Shown: positions 1 to 8,375 of the stretch, piece by piece
How positions within the stretch are numbered: the first letter of the stretch is position 1
How the letters are laid out: each line of letters starts with the position of its first letter
Origin: an uncultured Pirellulaceae bacterium
Lineage (GTDB): Bacteria; Planctomycetota; Planctomycetia; Pirellulales; Pirellulaceae
Assembly (NCBI GenBank): GCA_934278005.1
Contig: CAKQWG010000038.1
Span: 1-22,679, forward strand
Reading direction: 5' to 3'
DNA length: 22,679 nucleotides
Made by a program: the position numbers and the translations under genes
The notes under the pieces: model-generated
Database searches by the model: none
What the model was told of the DNA's origin: nothing
The model's input: the letters and a program-made list of their open reading frames with translations, nothing else

Positions 1-1206
1 CTAGAGGGAGCGGATAACGCGGTTGGTGATCTGGCGGCCGATCTCCAAGGAGGCGGTCGCGGCGGGACTGGGAGCATTGCATACGTGGATCATGCGTCCT
101 TGGCTGACCCACAAGAAGTCATCGATCATCGTGCCGTCCGGGGCTAGGGCCTGCGCCCGCACGCCCGCGCGGCAAGGACGCAGGTCGTCGGCGCGGATGT
201 CAGGGATCAGGCGCTGCAGCGCCTTGACGAAGGCGGCTTTGGAGAGTGAGCGGTGGACTTCGCCAAGGCCCATTCTCCAGTGACGCGCAGCGAGTTTTAA
301 GAATCCAGCGTAGCGCAGCGATTCTCCTAATTCTCCCAGGCGTACATTGCCCCATGAGTAACCTTCGCGGGCCAGTGCAAATACGGCGTTGGGCCCGCAT
401 TCGACATCCCCGCTGACCATGCGTGTAAAATGTACGCCAAGAAATGGAAAACTAGGGTCGGGGACGGGATAGATTAGATTGCGGCACAGCTCGCGTCGCT
501 CGGGCCGCAGTTCATAATATTCCCCGCGAAAGGGGACGATCTGCGCGGGTGGTTTTAGACCTGCCAACCGCGCCAAGCGGTCGCTGTAAAGTCCGCCGCA
601 GGTGACTAAGAATCCAGCTTGAAAACTGTCGCTGGTGGTTCGCACATCGACGTGCTGCGTGCCAGGCGTGATACCGACTACTTTCTGGTCGAGGGCAACC
701 CAGTGCCCCGCCGCCTCAAGCTTTTGAACCAGACGGCGACAGACCTCGGGATAATCCACTATCCCAGCGTCCGGGACATGGATCGCCCGCACTCCAGCCA
801 CGTGGGGCTCGATCGATCGCATTTCGTGTTGATCGATGACGCGGCAATTAATTCCATTTTGCGTGCCGCGCAGTTGGATTGCATCCAGACGCGAAATTTC
901 ATCCTGGCTGACCGCTACGATGATCTTGCCGCACAGTTCGTAGCGAATGCCTTCGGCCCGGCAGAATTCCTGCATGGCTAGCTTGCCGTCGCGACAGGTG
1001 GTGGCTTTTAAAGAGCCAGGTTTATAATAGATACCTGAGTGCAGCACGCCTGAATTGCGACCGGATTGATGGCGGGCAACCTGCGCTTCTTTCTCAAGCA
1101 GTCCAATGCGCGCGTCGGGGAATTGCTGGGCTAATTGCCAGGCGGTGGCCAGACCGACGATGCCTCCACCGACGATTAAGAAGTCACAGCTCTTGGACTG
1201 CACCAT
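1..1206 (-). CDS. lhgO: L-2-hydroxyglutarate oxidase (FAD-dependent)
   Basis: The 401-residue protein is complete, with an ATG at 1206 and a TAG stop at the window edge. It should oxidise L-2-hydroxyglutarate to 2-oxoglutarate with FAD, passing electrons to the quinone pool at the inner membrane face, as known for LhgO. Residues 9-20 carry the GGGIVG dinucleotide-binding turn of DAO-type oxidases. Residues 46-61 (HQSGRNSGVLHSGIYY) match the signature that separates LhgO from glycine and glycerol-3-phosphate oxidases. Length is normal for the family (about 400). It starts 49 nt after the SLC13 permease gene on the same strand, so the two may be co-transcribed. No strong ribosome-binding site precedes the ATG, and a GTG is the next codon. 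The family assignment is firm; the substrate is inferred from it. Confidence 0.92.
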   Translation of the reverse strand: MVQSKSCDFLIVGGGIVGLATAWQLAQQFPDARIGLLEKEAQVARHQSGRNSGVLHSGIYYKPGSLKATTCRDGKLAMQEFCRAEGIRYELCGKIIVAVSQDEISRLDAIQLRGTQNGINCRVIDQHEMRSIEPHVAGVRAIHVPDAGIVDYPEVCRRLVQKLEAAGHWVALDQKVVGITPGTQHVDVRTTSDSFQAGFLVTCGGLYSDRLARLAGLKPPAQIVPFRGEYYELRPERRELCRNLIYPVPDPSFPFLGVHFTRMVSGDVECGPNAVFALAREGYSWGNVRLGELGESLRYAGFLKLAARHWRMGLGEVHRSLSKAAFVKALQRLIPDIRADDLRPCRAGVRAQALAPDGTMIDDFLWVSQGRMIHVCNAPSPAATASLEIGRQITNRVIRSL

Positions 1207-1255
1207 GCTTTGAACTCGCTTGCGTACGTACTGCTAGTCACAGACCTGCGGAACG

Positions 1256-3205
1256 TTACTGGTAAAAAGGCCATATCCAGGGAATTAAAAACAGGGCCAG
1301 GACACTGATGGTCACGGTCAGCGGCAGCCCGGCTCGGACGTAGTCGCGCGGCCGATAGCCTCCGGGCCCCATCACCATTAGATTGGTTTGATAGCCGATA
1401 GGAGAGATGAAGCTCAGTGAAGCAGCGAGTGTGATGGCCATGATGAAGGGGCGCGGATTGACATCCAGCTGGCAAGCCAAGCCGAGTGCAATGTAAAACA
1501 TCATAGCCGCCACAGCCACGTTGCTGATCATTTCGGTGAAGAGCACGGTGACGACAAAGATGACGATCAGTCCCAGCATGGGTTGGTCGCCCACCACGCC
1601 AATCAAAAATAGTGCGGCCGCCTGTGCGGCTCCACAGGCATCGATCGCTTTGCCGACACCGATGGCGGCCCCGACGGTTAGCAGCATCGGTACATCGATA
1701 GCTCGCCGTGCGTCGGCTACCGACAAGCAGCGGGTGACGATCATCACAAGGGCGATGGTGACAATTGCCAGTGAAGGGGACAGCAGCGCCTCAGCGGCAC
1801 CCCATATTTTGAGCTGCGGCATTAGAAACAGCCAAGCGATTAGAAATATGGTCAGTCCAGCCGCTAGGAAGAGCTTGTCGTGGCGGCGTCCATCGCTATC
1901 TTCCACCGAGCTTACCAAATAGAAATCGGGGCGATTGCGAAAGCTGCGGACAAATCCCTGTTGAGTTTGCAGTAGCAGCGTATCGCCAGCAGAGAGTTCG
2001 ATGTCACCGATTTTTGTCGGCAAGCGCTCTCCGTTGCGGTGTACGGCGACCACGGCAGCACCATAGAACTGGCGAAAGTTGGCTTGTCGAATCGTACTGC
2101 CAACCAGCGGAGAGGTGGGGCTGAGCACGACTTCGACCAGCGAGCGGGTAGCCGCTTTGTCAGGTGCAATTTCGTAATTGATGTCGGCAGCTGGGACGAG
2201 GCCCGGAATTTTTTCTAAGTCGATAATGGTGGCTACGACGCCGGTAAAGACGAGGCGATCGTTTTCGAAAATTCGATCGGCAGGGGTAACCGGCGCGATG
2301 ACTTCATCTCCGCGGGCAATCTCGATAAGGAACAAGCCGGGCAGGTGCCGCAAGCCACCTTCTTCGACAGTTTTGCCGATCAGTCCGCAGCCTTGAGTGA
2401 CCAGCATTTCGACCAGATATTCGCGGCGTTTCTCCTCTAGGCTGTCGAGCAGCTCCGTGCGGTTGGGGAGCAATCGGCTGCCGAGAAAGATCAGCATAAC
2501 GGCCCCCACGATAGCGCAGGGCACGCCGACCCAAGAGATGTCGGTCAGTCCCATTGGCTGCAGCTGGCTCTGCTGGGCTTCAAGCCACTGAGGGCGATAG
2601 CGCGTGGTCAACGCTTGAACCCGCGGTGGCAGCTTATCTGCAGGCACCTGTAGGGTTTGCGTGTCCACCAATTGAGCCACGTCGCCGGATACCTCGCGCA
2701 GCATTCCATTGACCACAAAGTTGGTGCTGGTGCCCACCAACGTGCAGATGCCGCCCAGGATGGCTAAGTAGCTGAGCGGCAGTAACAAACGCGAAGGGGC
2801 GATGTTTCGCTGGCGACACCAGCCGATAGCCATCGGCATGAGCATAGCCACGATGGCAGTGTTGAGTAAAAAAGCGCTGCTGGTCACTACCACTGCCGCC
2901 AAGCGGCCGAGCGCGCCGCGCTGGGTAGAGACCCGGCCCAGCAATGAGCGGCCCAGCGCGTCTAGCACCCCTGAGCTGCGAAGCGCCGCGGAGACTACCA
3001 ACAGACCCGCAATAGCGATCACGCCTGGATCCGCAAATCCGATCCATGCCTGTTCTGGCCTGATCAATCCAAATAGCACGTAGGCAACCAGCGCCAGGCA
3101 GAATAGAACTTCAGTTGGCGCGTTGCGGCGCAGTTGCATCGTGACAAACACCGCCACGATAACCGCGAAGGCAAAAAATATCTGAAAATTTTCAAACGAA
3201 CTCAT
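1256..3205 (-). CDS. SLC13/DASS-family permease with two RCK_C (TrkA-C) domains
   Basis: This 649-residue inner-membrane transporter has hydrophobic helices at about 8-25, 33-50, 60-80, 100-125 and 140-165. A soluble insert follows, and a second membrane half runs from about 445 to the C-terminus. A GTSTN motif at 158-162 and SPIGYQTN near 610 are the paired hairpin-loop motifs typical of SLC13/divalent-anion symporters. The insert holds two RCK_C-like modules at about 262-330 and 355-420, as in many bacterial SLC13 proteins annotated as TrkA-C-containing permeases. Substrates in the family include sulfate and di- or tricarboxylates; the sequence alone does not decide. Being next to lhgO suggests a dicarboxylate such as 2-hydroxyglutarate (inference). 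The ATG at 3205 is preceded by a GAAGG-type ribosome-binding site. Confidence 0.88.
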   Translation of the reverse strand: MSSFENFQIFFAFAVIVAVFVTMQLRRNAPTEVLFCLALVAYVLFGLIRPEQAWIGFADPGVIAIAGLLVVSAALRSSGVLDALGRSLLGRVSTQRGALGRLAAVVVTSSAFLLNTAIVAMLMPMAIGWCRQRNIAPSRLLLPLSYLAILGGICTLVGTSTNFVVNGMLREVSGDVAQLVDTQTLQVPADKLPPRVQALTTRYRPQWLEAQQSQLQPMGLTDISWVGVPCAIVGAVMLIFLGSRLLPNRTELLDSLEEKRREYLVEMLVTQGCGLIGKTVEEGGLRHLPGLFLIEIARGDEVIAPVTPADRIFENDRLVFTGVVATIIDLEKIPGLVPAADINYEIAPDKAATRSLVEVVLSPTSPLVGSTIRQANFRQFYGAAVVAVHRNGERLPTKIGDIELSAGDTLLLQTQQGFVRSFRNRPDFYLVSSVEDSDGRRHDKLFLAAGLTIFLIAWLFLMPQLKIWGAAEALLSPSLAIVTIALVMIVTRCLSVADARRAIDVPMLLTVGAAIGVGKAIDACGAAQAAALFLIGVVGDQPMLGLIVIFVVTVLFTEMISNVAVAAMMFYIALGLACQLDVNPRPFIMAITLAASLSFISPIGYQTNLMVMGPGGYRPRDYVRAGLPLTVTISVLALFLIPWIWPFYQ

Positions 3206-3763
3206 AAAGCCTTCGTACCGACGGCAAGTGGACTCTTAAACCAACAGTCATCTTAAGGAAAAGACGCCGCGGCGAAGGACATCTGCAGCACTGTTCGCAC
3301 AGCCTAGCTTCCAGCATAACTCGCCGGGCAGCAGAAGCGATGGGAATTGCATCGCTCCGATCGCCCGTTCACTGTGGCCGCCTAATTATTGCCAAATTCG
3401 GACTTTTGGCCACAACTCTTCAATTCGAATCGGCCGCGCCGTTCGTTACCGGCGACAGAGCTGTCACCAATTGCCACTAAAACGTGAGCCGCGAATTGAT
3501 TTCTCCAGTTTCAAGGGACTACCAACGCATTTTGTTTCGATAAGGTTTGCTGGTTAGACAAACTTTACGTGGTCTTTAAGACGCTTGCACCAACCTAAAG
3601 TCAACCGTGGTGCCGCCAATTTACATATCCCGCCAATCACATTAATAATCCCAAGCCGCACCGCTGGTTGTTCCGGGCATCGCCGTGAAACTTCCAGCGA
3701 ACCGATACGCAAGCCAACCCGCTAACGTTGTTGGAGATGGTTTGGGTCAGGAGAATTTATTCT
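3206..3763. other. 558-nt divergent intergenic region
   Basis: This spacer lies between the permease (minus) and a secreted protein (plus), so it should hold both promoters. I found no convincing sigma-70 -35/-10 pair. One stem-loop is visible: GCCAAA at 3391-3396 pairs with TTTGGC at 3405-3410 over an 8-nt loop. GTGGCC at 3374-3379 could instead pair with GGCCAC at 3408-3413. Neither is followed by a T-run, so a terminator is not supported. No coding frame with a ribosome-binding site, and no tRNA-like fold, was seen. Confidence 0.6.
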
Positions 3764-4855
3764 ATGCGAGCCACTCTCAAGTACTTTCTTGCCCGCCTCG
3801 GGCTCGTTTCGTTTGCCACATTGGGTCTCAGTGCGACACTTACTGCTCATGACATGCCGGCAGCAAGGGCTCTGCCCGCCGCGTCTGGGGCAGCCGCGCA
3901 GCCAATCCAGCGGATCGCTGTAGAGCGGCCCGACGCCGGTCATGCACCTCGACCGAATCTAGCACAGTCTCAGTCTCAGTCTCAGGCTGAGCCACGGCCC
4001 TCGATCGTGGTTGCTCGGCCAAGCGTGGGAAGTGCTCCACGTCCCGCCGTAAAAGTCGCTCAGTCCGCAGCGCCCAGCGAGCACAAACCTTCAGCGTCAA
4101 AAGGTGCCAGGGCAGGTGAAGTGTACATGCCCTATGATTTTCAAGTGAGTGACTGGCGGTTTGGTCAGTTTCCCTACTATGCAGCAACTGCCACAGCGCC
4201 CAGTCCGCAGCAGTTGCCGTCGCTGGCGCATGCGTCGGCCGCTGTGCCCCAACTGCCAGAAACCGAGCTGACTGAGAAGACCGCCTCGCAAGCGATTCCC
4301 AGCTCAGCATCCACTTTCCAGGCCGAGATGAAATTCGGACCGCCCTCTCCGCAGTCGGCCGCACTGGGCGTGCTGCTGCAGCGCTTGGACGAGTGGCAAT
4401 GCACTGCGTATGGCCTCGTTAGCGACAGCGGTGCACTGGCTCGCGCTGCAGATCGCAGCTTGCAATTGTGGAAGCAACTGGCGCTGAACTATCGTCAGTT
4501 TCACTTGTCCCCCGCGGCGACTGCCTCCACGCAGCAGGTTGCAGTAGCGAAGCAGCCAACTGCGCCAGCTGGGCCGCAGTTCGTGGTGTACAACTCGGCA
4601 CTCGGTGGGCACATTGTGCTGACTGTGGAGCAGGCTCGCCAGTGGCAGTTCGCGGCCCCTGCCGCACAATCAAGCGTCCGGGCTGCGTTGGGGGCAGCCT
4701 TTAAGCCGATCCAGTCCAGCGCTCTGGCCAGCGCTAGCCGTCAGTTAGAGTTCGCAGGGCGCGGCCTGCTGAGCTTATCTCAAAGCTTGTCGAGTATCGC
4801 AGGTGGCACCCAGGCAGAAGCCAAGGTTGCCAGTTTGCCTAGCCGCAACGATTAA
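3764..4855 (+). CDS. Secreted low-complexity protein of unknown function
   Basis: I do not recognise a family. The chosen ATG at 3764 follows AGGAG at 3749-3753 with a 10-nt gap and places a Sec signal peptide at the very N-terminus (positive MRATLKYFLAR, hydrophobic LGLVSFATLGLSATL, likely cleavage after LTA near residue 27). An upstream in-frame TTG at 3728 would only add 12 residues ahead of it. The mature protein is rich in Ala, Ser, Gln and Pro. It has an SQSQSQSQ tract encoded by hexamer repeats, a more ordered central part with Trp, Tyr and one Cys (VSDWRFGQFPYY, then LLQRLDEWQCTAYG) and a Ser/Ala-rich tail. Total length is 363 residues. It probably acts in the periplasm or cell envelope. 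The stop codon overlaps the convergent amino-sugar gene by 4 nt. Confidence 0.72.
   Translation: MRATLKYFLARLGLVSFATLGLSATLTAHDMPAARALPAASGAAAQPIQRIAVERPDAGHAPRPNLAQSQSQSQAEPRPSIVVARPSVGSAPRPAVKVAQSAAPSEHKPSASKGARAGEVYMPYDFQVSDWRFGQFPYYAATATAPSPQQLPSLAHASAAVPQLPETELTEKTASQAIPSSASTFQAEMKFGPPSPQSAALGVLLQRLDEWQCTAYGLVSDSGALARAADRSLQLWKQLALNYRQFHLSPAATASTQQVAVAKQPTAPAGPQFVVYNSALGGHIVLTVEQARQWQFAAPAAQSSVRAALGAAFKPIQSSALASASRQLEFAGRGLLSLSQSLSSIAGGTQAEAKVASLPSRND
3965..3983 (+). repeat. Hexamer CAGTCT tandem repeat inside a coding region
   Basis: Three perfect CAGTCT units (3965-3982) plus a partial fourth encode alternating Gln and Ser within the secreted protein. The 6-bp unit keeps the frame, so gain or loss of units would change tract length but not cause frameshifts. 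Confidence 0.85.
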
Positions 4856-6795
4856 ATTTCGTTGCCATCCCACCGCGTGAAGGCTTCCAAAGCGAAGAAC
4901 TCAGGTAGCCCGATTTGGTTGTATTTCTCTGCTGTACCTTTATTGCGATCCTCGGCGCGTTGCCAAAACTCCCGAGGGTCGGCCCCAGGGAACAGCGCCT
5001 CGTCCTTCTGGCTTTCGTGCATGAAGATCGCTTGGCGTTTCAGTTCAATGTCGCTGGGGCTGAGCGGTACGGCAATTTCGATTTCGTGCAGTGCGTACTC
5101 TTGCCAAGCTCCGCGATACAGGAGCACTTCCGGTATCGGTTTTCCGGAACGTTGCATTTCAGCCAGCACAAATAAAATGGCTTCGGCGCAGACGCGGTGC
5201 GTACCGTGCGGATCGGCCAAGTCTCCTGCGACATAGATTTGATCCGGCTGTACGCGTTCGAGCAGTTCGCGGATAATCTCCGTGTCCTCCACTCCCATTG
5301 GACGCTTGGCGATTGTACCCGTGCGATAAAACGGCAAGTCTAGGAAATGCAGATCTTCGGCACGGCAACCGACATGCATCGCGCCGGCGCGAGCTTCACT
5401 CCAGCGGATCAATGACTTGATTTTCAGAATCGTCTCATGGTCTGGGGTGCCCGGCTGCTTGTCGCGCAGCCCCGCGTCGACTTGCTGTTGCACTTCAAGC
5501 GACTTCTGTTGGTCGATAGAGAATAGTCGATTGTATTCAGTAACAAGGTCTGCTACGCGCTGAGCGTCATGATCAAAGACCGCGATATTGCCGCTGGTCA
5601 TGTACGCAATATGGACTCGATGGCCGTCTTCGACCAAACGGATGAGCGTCCCGCCCATGCTGATCACATCATCGTCTGGGTGTGGGCTGAAGCAGAGGCA
5701 AGTTTTAGTGGTGTCCTTGCTGGCCGGATGATACTCGATCGTGTCCTGCATCCAGCGGAAGACGCGATGGGCGATTTTCTGAGCCGGGCCATGGTGCCGC
5801 AGCAACTGGTGCAGATCGTGCTGGCGGAAATCTTCGTCATCGAGTTTGAGCAGGGCTTTACCCGAGCGTTCGCATAGCCACAGCACAGCGCGCTTGATCA
5901 GTGACTCCTCCCACTCGACTTTTTCTAACAGCCAGGGGACTGAGATGCCAGTCAAGGCGCCGGCCGCTGGTACGTCCAGCAACGCACGAGCGTCCGCGTG
6001 CTCTAACAAATACGACGCTGGGATGCGATCGGTTATATTGCCCTCCAACGTTTCGGCCACGATGCGAGCTTTGTGCTCCCCCAGGGCGAGCAGCAGGATA
6101 TGCCGCGAGGCCAGAATCGGCGACAGGCCCACCGTCAGCGCCTGGAGCGGCACATTGGACTCTCCAAAGAAATCGCTGGCACAAGCCTGACGGGTAATTG
6201 GATCCAAGGTGCACAAGCGCGTGCGGCTCTTCTTCATCGAAAACGGTTCATTGAAGCCAATGTGCCCATTGCGTCCGATGCCCAGAAGCACCAGATCGAA
6301 ACCACCCGCACTGTGAATCGCGTCGTCGTAGCGCCGGCAGTGAAGCTCAACATCGCTAGCGGCAACTTGACCATCAAAGCAATGCACGTTTTCGGGCTGT
6401 AGATTGACATGGTCAAAAAAATGCATTCCCAACCAGCGGCGGTGGCTCTGCGAATTGTCCGGCGATAAACCGTAGAATTCGTCCAGACAGAAGACGATTA
6501 CGTTGGAAAAGTCGAGGCCCTGTTCGCGGTGGAGCCGGATCAACTCGCGGTACGTGCCCACTGGAGTGCTGCCGGTGGGCAGGCCAATGACCGTGGTTTG
6601 TCCCAAGTCGGATCGTTCGCGAATTAGGCGAGCGATGATCTGCGCCGCGTGCCGGGCTAAATCCTTACCCGTCTGAAATACGAAAGCGGGCATGTGGGTG
6701 CCGGCGACGGGGCGAGCACGCTGGGCTGAGGCTGGAGGATTGGCGGTAAATTCAGTCGATGTCACGGATGGTATCTTTGGTAGAGTTAAGGCCAA
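4852..6795 (-). CDS. Fusion of glucosamine-6-phosphate deaminase-like (NagB) and PIG-L/LmbE deacetylase-like domains
   Basis: This 647-residue cytoplasmic protein carries two enzyme-like domains. The N-terminal NagB/GNPDA module (about 35-290) has the GLPTGSTPVG phosphate loop at 71-80, LDEFYGL with the catalytic Asp at 105, and GIGRNGHIGFNEP at 172-184 with His178 and Glu183. Asn176 replaces the Asp of E. coli NagB, a change I recall in other family members. After a linker (about 300-360) comes a PIG-L/LmbE domain with PHPDDD at 371-376 and DPHGTH at 528-533, the usual zinc ligands. Such domains remove acetyl groups from GlcNAc-type substrates, so one chain could deacetylate and then deaminate an amino sugar (inference). 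Similar fusions are known in Bacteroidetes. The start is uncertain: TTG at 6795 lacks a clear ribosome-binding site, and ATG at residue 35 is an alternative. Confidence 0.9.
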   Translation of the reverse strand: MALTLPKIPSVTSTEFTANPPASAQRARPVAGTHMPAFVFQTGKDLARHAAQIIARLIRERSDLGQTTVIGLPTGSTPVGTYRELIRLHREQGLDFSNVIVFCLDEFYGLSPDNSQSHRRWLGMHFFDHVNLQPENVHCFDGQVAASDVELHCRRYDDAIHSAGGFDLVLLGIGRNGHIGFNEPFSMKKSRTRLCTLDPITRQACASDFFGESNVPLQALTVGLSPILASRHILLLALGEHKARIVAETLEGNITDRIPASYLLEHADARALLDVPAAGALTGISVPWLLEKVEWEESLIKRAVLWLCERSGKALLKLDDEDFRQHDLHQLLRHHGPAQKIAHRVFRWMQDTIEYHPASKDTTKTCLCFSPHPDDDVISMGGTLIRLVEDGHRVHIAYMTSGNIAVFDHDAQRVADLVTEYNRLFSIDQQKSLEVQQQVDAGLRDKQPGTPDHETILKIKSLIRWSEARAGAMHVGCRAEDLHFLDLPFYRTGTIAKRPMGVEDTEIIRELLERVQPDQIYVAGDLADPHGTHRVCAEAILFVLAEMQRSGKPIPEVLLYRGAWQEYALHEIEIAVPLSPSDIELKRQAIFMHESQKDEALFPGADPREFWQRAEDRNKGTAEKYNQIGLPEFFALEAFTRWDGNEI

Positions 6796-7344
6796 GTCTG
6801 CAGGCCTGCACGCGGCTGGGACAAGGCGACTGTTGGGCCGCGATTCTCCGAGCTGTTGCAGCTTCTTCTAGTTTTGTCGAAAGGGACGCTTTGAGCAATG
6901 TTTAGTCCCCTGTTGCCGGCTCATTTACTCAAAACATCGCAGTTGTTCGGCGGTCGAGGCGGACTGGCTACGGCAAAGAAGGCTCCGGAATGGCGAAAAT
7001 GGAGAGGGAGAATGCAAGGTGTCTGGAATTCAACGGGAGGTTTCGGGCCGTTACCTGAGGCTGGGTTGCGGGCCGAGCATTTCGACTGAGCCGCTTGCAC
7101 GGCCTGTGGACCGGCGGAAGTCTGTCGTTTGCGAAGGTTGGCACGCCTTTTAAGGACGTTCGATGAATGCAGTTTTTGGCGAATGTACCAATGTGGCGGC
7201 GCCCGGAGATTTAATAAAGCCAAAGAGGCTTGACGACCCGCTTACCACCCGTTGCGAGCCATGCCGGGCGGCTTATCATGTTTCCAGCTAGTCTTTCATC
7301 CAGCCATCAAAACCCGCATGCTCAACCGCTGCAGGAGCCTCACC
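6796..7344. other. 549-nt divergent intergenic region
   Basis: This spacer separates the amino-sugar fusion gene (minus) from the TerB-like gene (plus), and both promoters should lie here. It contains a perfect 12-bp palindrome next to the fusion gene start, listed separately, and a small hairpin AAGCC-aaaga-GGCTT near 7218. A 63-codon frame from ATG 6898 has no well-spaced ribosome-binding site and no recognisable product, so I do not call it. No -10/-35 pair stands out. Confidence 0.6.
6799..6810. promoter_or_regulatory. 12-bp perfect palindrome TGCAGGCCTGCA, possible operator
   Basis: The sequence equals its own reverse complement over 12 bp and lies 3 nt upstream of the TTG start of the amino-sugar fusion gene. 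A dimeric repressor site at this position would be well placed to block transcription or initiation. GC-rich palindromes of this length can also occur by chance, and no second copy was seen in the window. Confidence 0.25.
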
Positions 7345-7905
7345 ATGTCACAAAATTCGCCGAAGCAATGGTTCAATCTCGAAGAGCGTTTTTACCACGA
7401 GATCGACAATCGATTACTGGACAAGCTGCGTAGCAACATCTCCAAAGAGAAGACCGCAGAGGACATCATGCGCCTGACGGGGCTGGCAGACGCTAAGCTG
7501 GCGACCAAGATTGCCGAGCTTGACGTGACGCCGGAGACGTTGGCCGCCTTCCGCCTAGTGCCATTGATCGCAGTCGCTTGGGCCGATGACCGCGTGGAGT
7601 CCAATGAGGAATATGCTATCAAAATCGCGGCCGAAAAAGTTGGCATCGCCGACGATTCGCCTGAAATGGAATTGATCCGAGCCTGGACGCGCAAGCGCCC
7701 GCCAGCGGAGCTGTTCGATGCATGGTGTGAATACGCTCGCGCATTGTCCGATTCGTTGGCCGAGGAGCATCGTCAAACACTAGCCACCGAGATGTTGCAG
7801 CAAGTTAAGTCGGTGGCCACTGCGTCTGGCGGCGTGCTGGGATTCGGCAGTGTCAGCAGCAGCGAACAAGAAATCATCGACCGCGTTGCCAAGGCGTTGA
7901 GTTAA
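7345..7905 (+). CDS. TerB-like domain protein
   Basis: The ATG at 7345 is chosen because AGGAG at 7333-7337 sits 7 nt upstream; the in-frame extension back to 7252 lacks such a site. The product has 186 residues, is soluble and has no signal peptide. The N-terminal half is helical and charged (residues 1-60). The segment LVPLIAVAWADDRVESNEEYAIKI (in two parts, about 72-95) has the acidic, helical pattern of the TerB/DjlA-like fold, a divalent-metal-associated domain found in tellurite-resistance and stress proteins. The C-terminus (SSSEQEIIDRVAKAL) is another amphipathic helix. Family membership is judged from pattern only. The physiological role is unknown, and no other ter gene is nearby, so tellurite resistance should not be assumed. 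Confidence 0.72.
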   Translation: MSQNSPKQWFNLEERFYHEIDNRLLDKLRSNISKEKTAEDIMRLTGLADAKLATKIAELDVTPETLAAFRLVPLIAVAWADDRVESNEEYAIKIAAEKVGIADDSPEMELIRAWTRKRPPAELFDAWCEYARALSDSLAEEHRQTLATEMLQQVKSVATASGGVLGFGSVSSSEQEIIDRVAKALS

Positions 7906-8375
7906 GTTGCAACACGTGAGGCCGTTTGCGCGGTTGCAGGTTGGTAACGTACAACAAGTGATGATGGGAGCGATGTTGGCGTGCGAACGGGAAGGAATTG
8001 CGATTGATGGTTACAGAGGCAACCGGGGCAAGGGAAGGGGTTGCGATTTGGAGTTAAAGAGGCAACCGGGGCAAGGGAAGGGATTGCGATTTGGGGTTAA
8101 AGAGGCAACCGGGGCTAACGCCCTGCGGCTGATAATGCGCGGCCGAGGCAAATGCGCGGCCGAGGGACGACATGCGCAACTGAGGCTGATGCACGGCGTG
8201 GGATGGTCTAATCTGCACGACCGATACGAGCTGCCCAGTTTTCTAAGCCAGCTCTCTATTTTCGCCTGCTAGCGAAGGCGTTAAGCCTGCCTGCTTACTA
8301 TCCGCGTGCTACGTTTCGATAGAGATTCGTAGAACCGTGCCCTGGACTGGGGTGCCAAAGGTAGGACGCTTCGGG
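7906..8375. other. 470-nt repeat-containing intergenic region
   Basis: The spacer between the TerB-like gene and the DUF11 protein carries a 43-bp tandem repeat (listed separately) and a 17-bp-period duplication of aatgcgcggccgagg at 8134-8148 and 8151-8165. An open frame spans 7907-8272, but the 43-bp period shifts frame between units and its translation is Gly/Arg/Lys-rich filler, so it is not called a gene. The promoter of the DUF11 gene is presumably in the last 100 nt; none is obvious. Confidence 0.6.
7989..8120. repeat. 43-bp tandem repeat, about three copies
   Basis: Units start at 8015 and 8058, each 43 bp and differing at only a few positions. A third partial unit begins at 8101 and a diverged partial unit precedes the first (about 7989-8014). 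Each begins agaggcaaccggggc. The last unit runs into ggggctaacgccctgcggct, whose GGGC-taac-GCCC core I recall as common in planctomycete intergenic repeats. The period is not a multiple of three, which argues against coding. Confidence 0.9.

Noticed and set aside
6898..7089. 63-codon frame with ATG in the divergent spacer
   Set aside because: The nearest purine-rich stretch is too far upstream, the product is compositionally random, and it resembles no protein I know.
7345..7905. Tellurite-resistance operon
   Set aside because: Only a TerB-like domain is present; no TerC, TerD or other ter gene adjoins it.
7907..8272. Open frame of 121 codons after the TerB-like gene
   Set aside because: It is made largely of the 43-bp repeat, whose period breaks frame between units, and has no ribosome-binding site.
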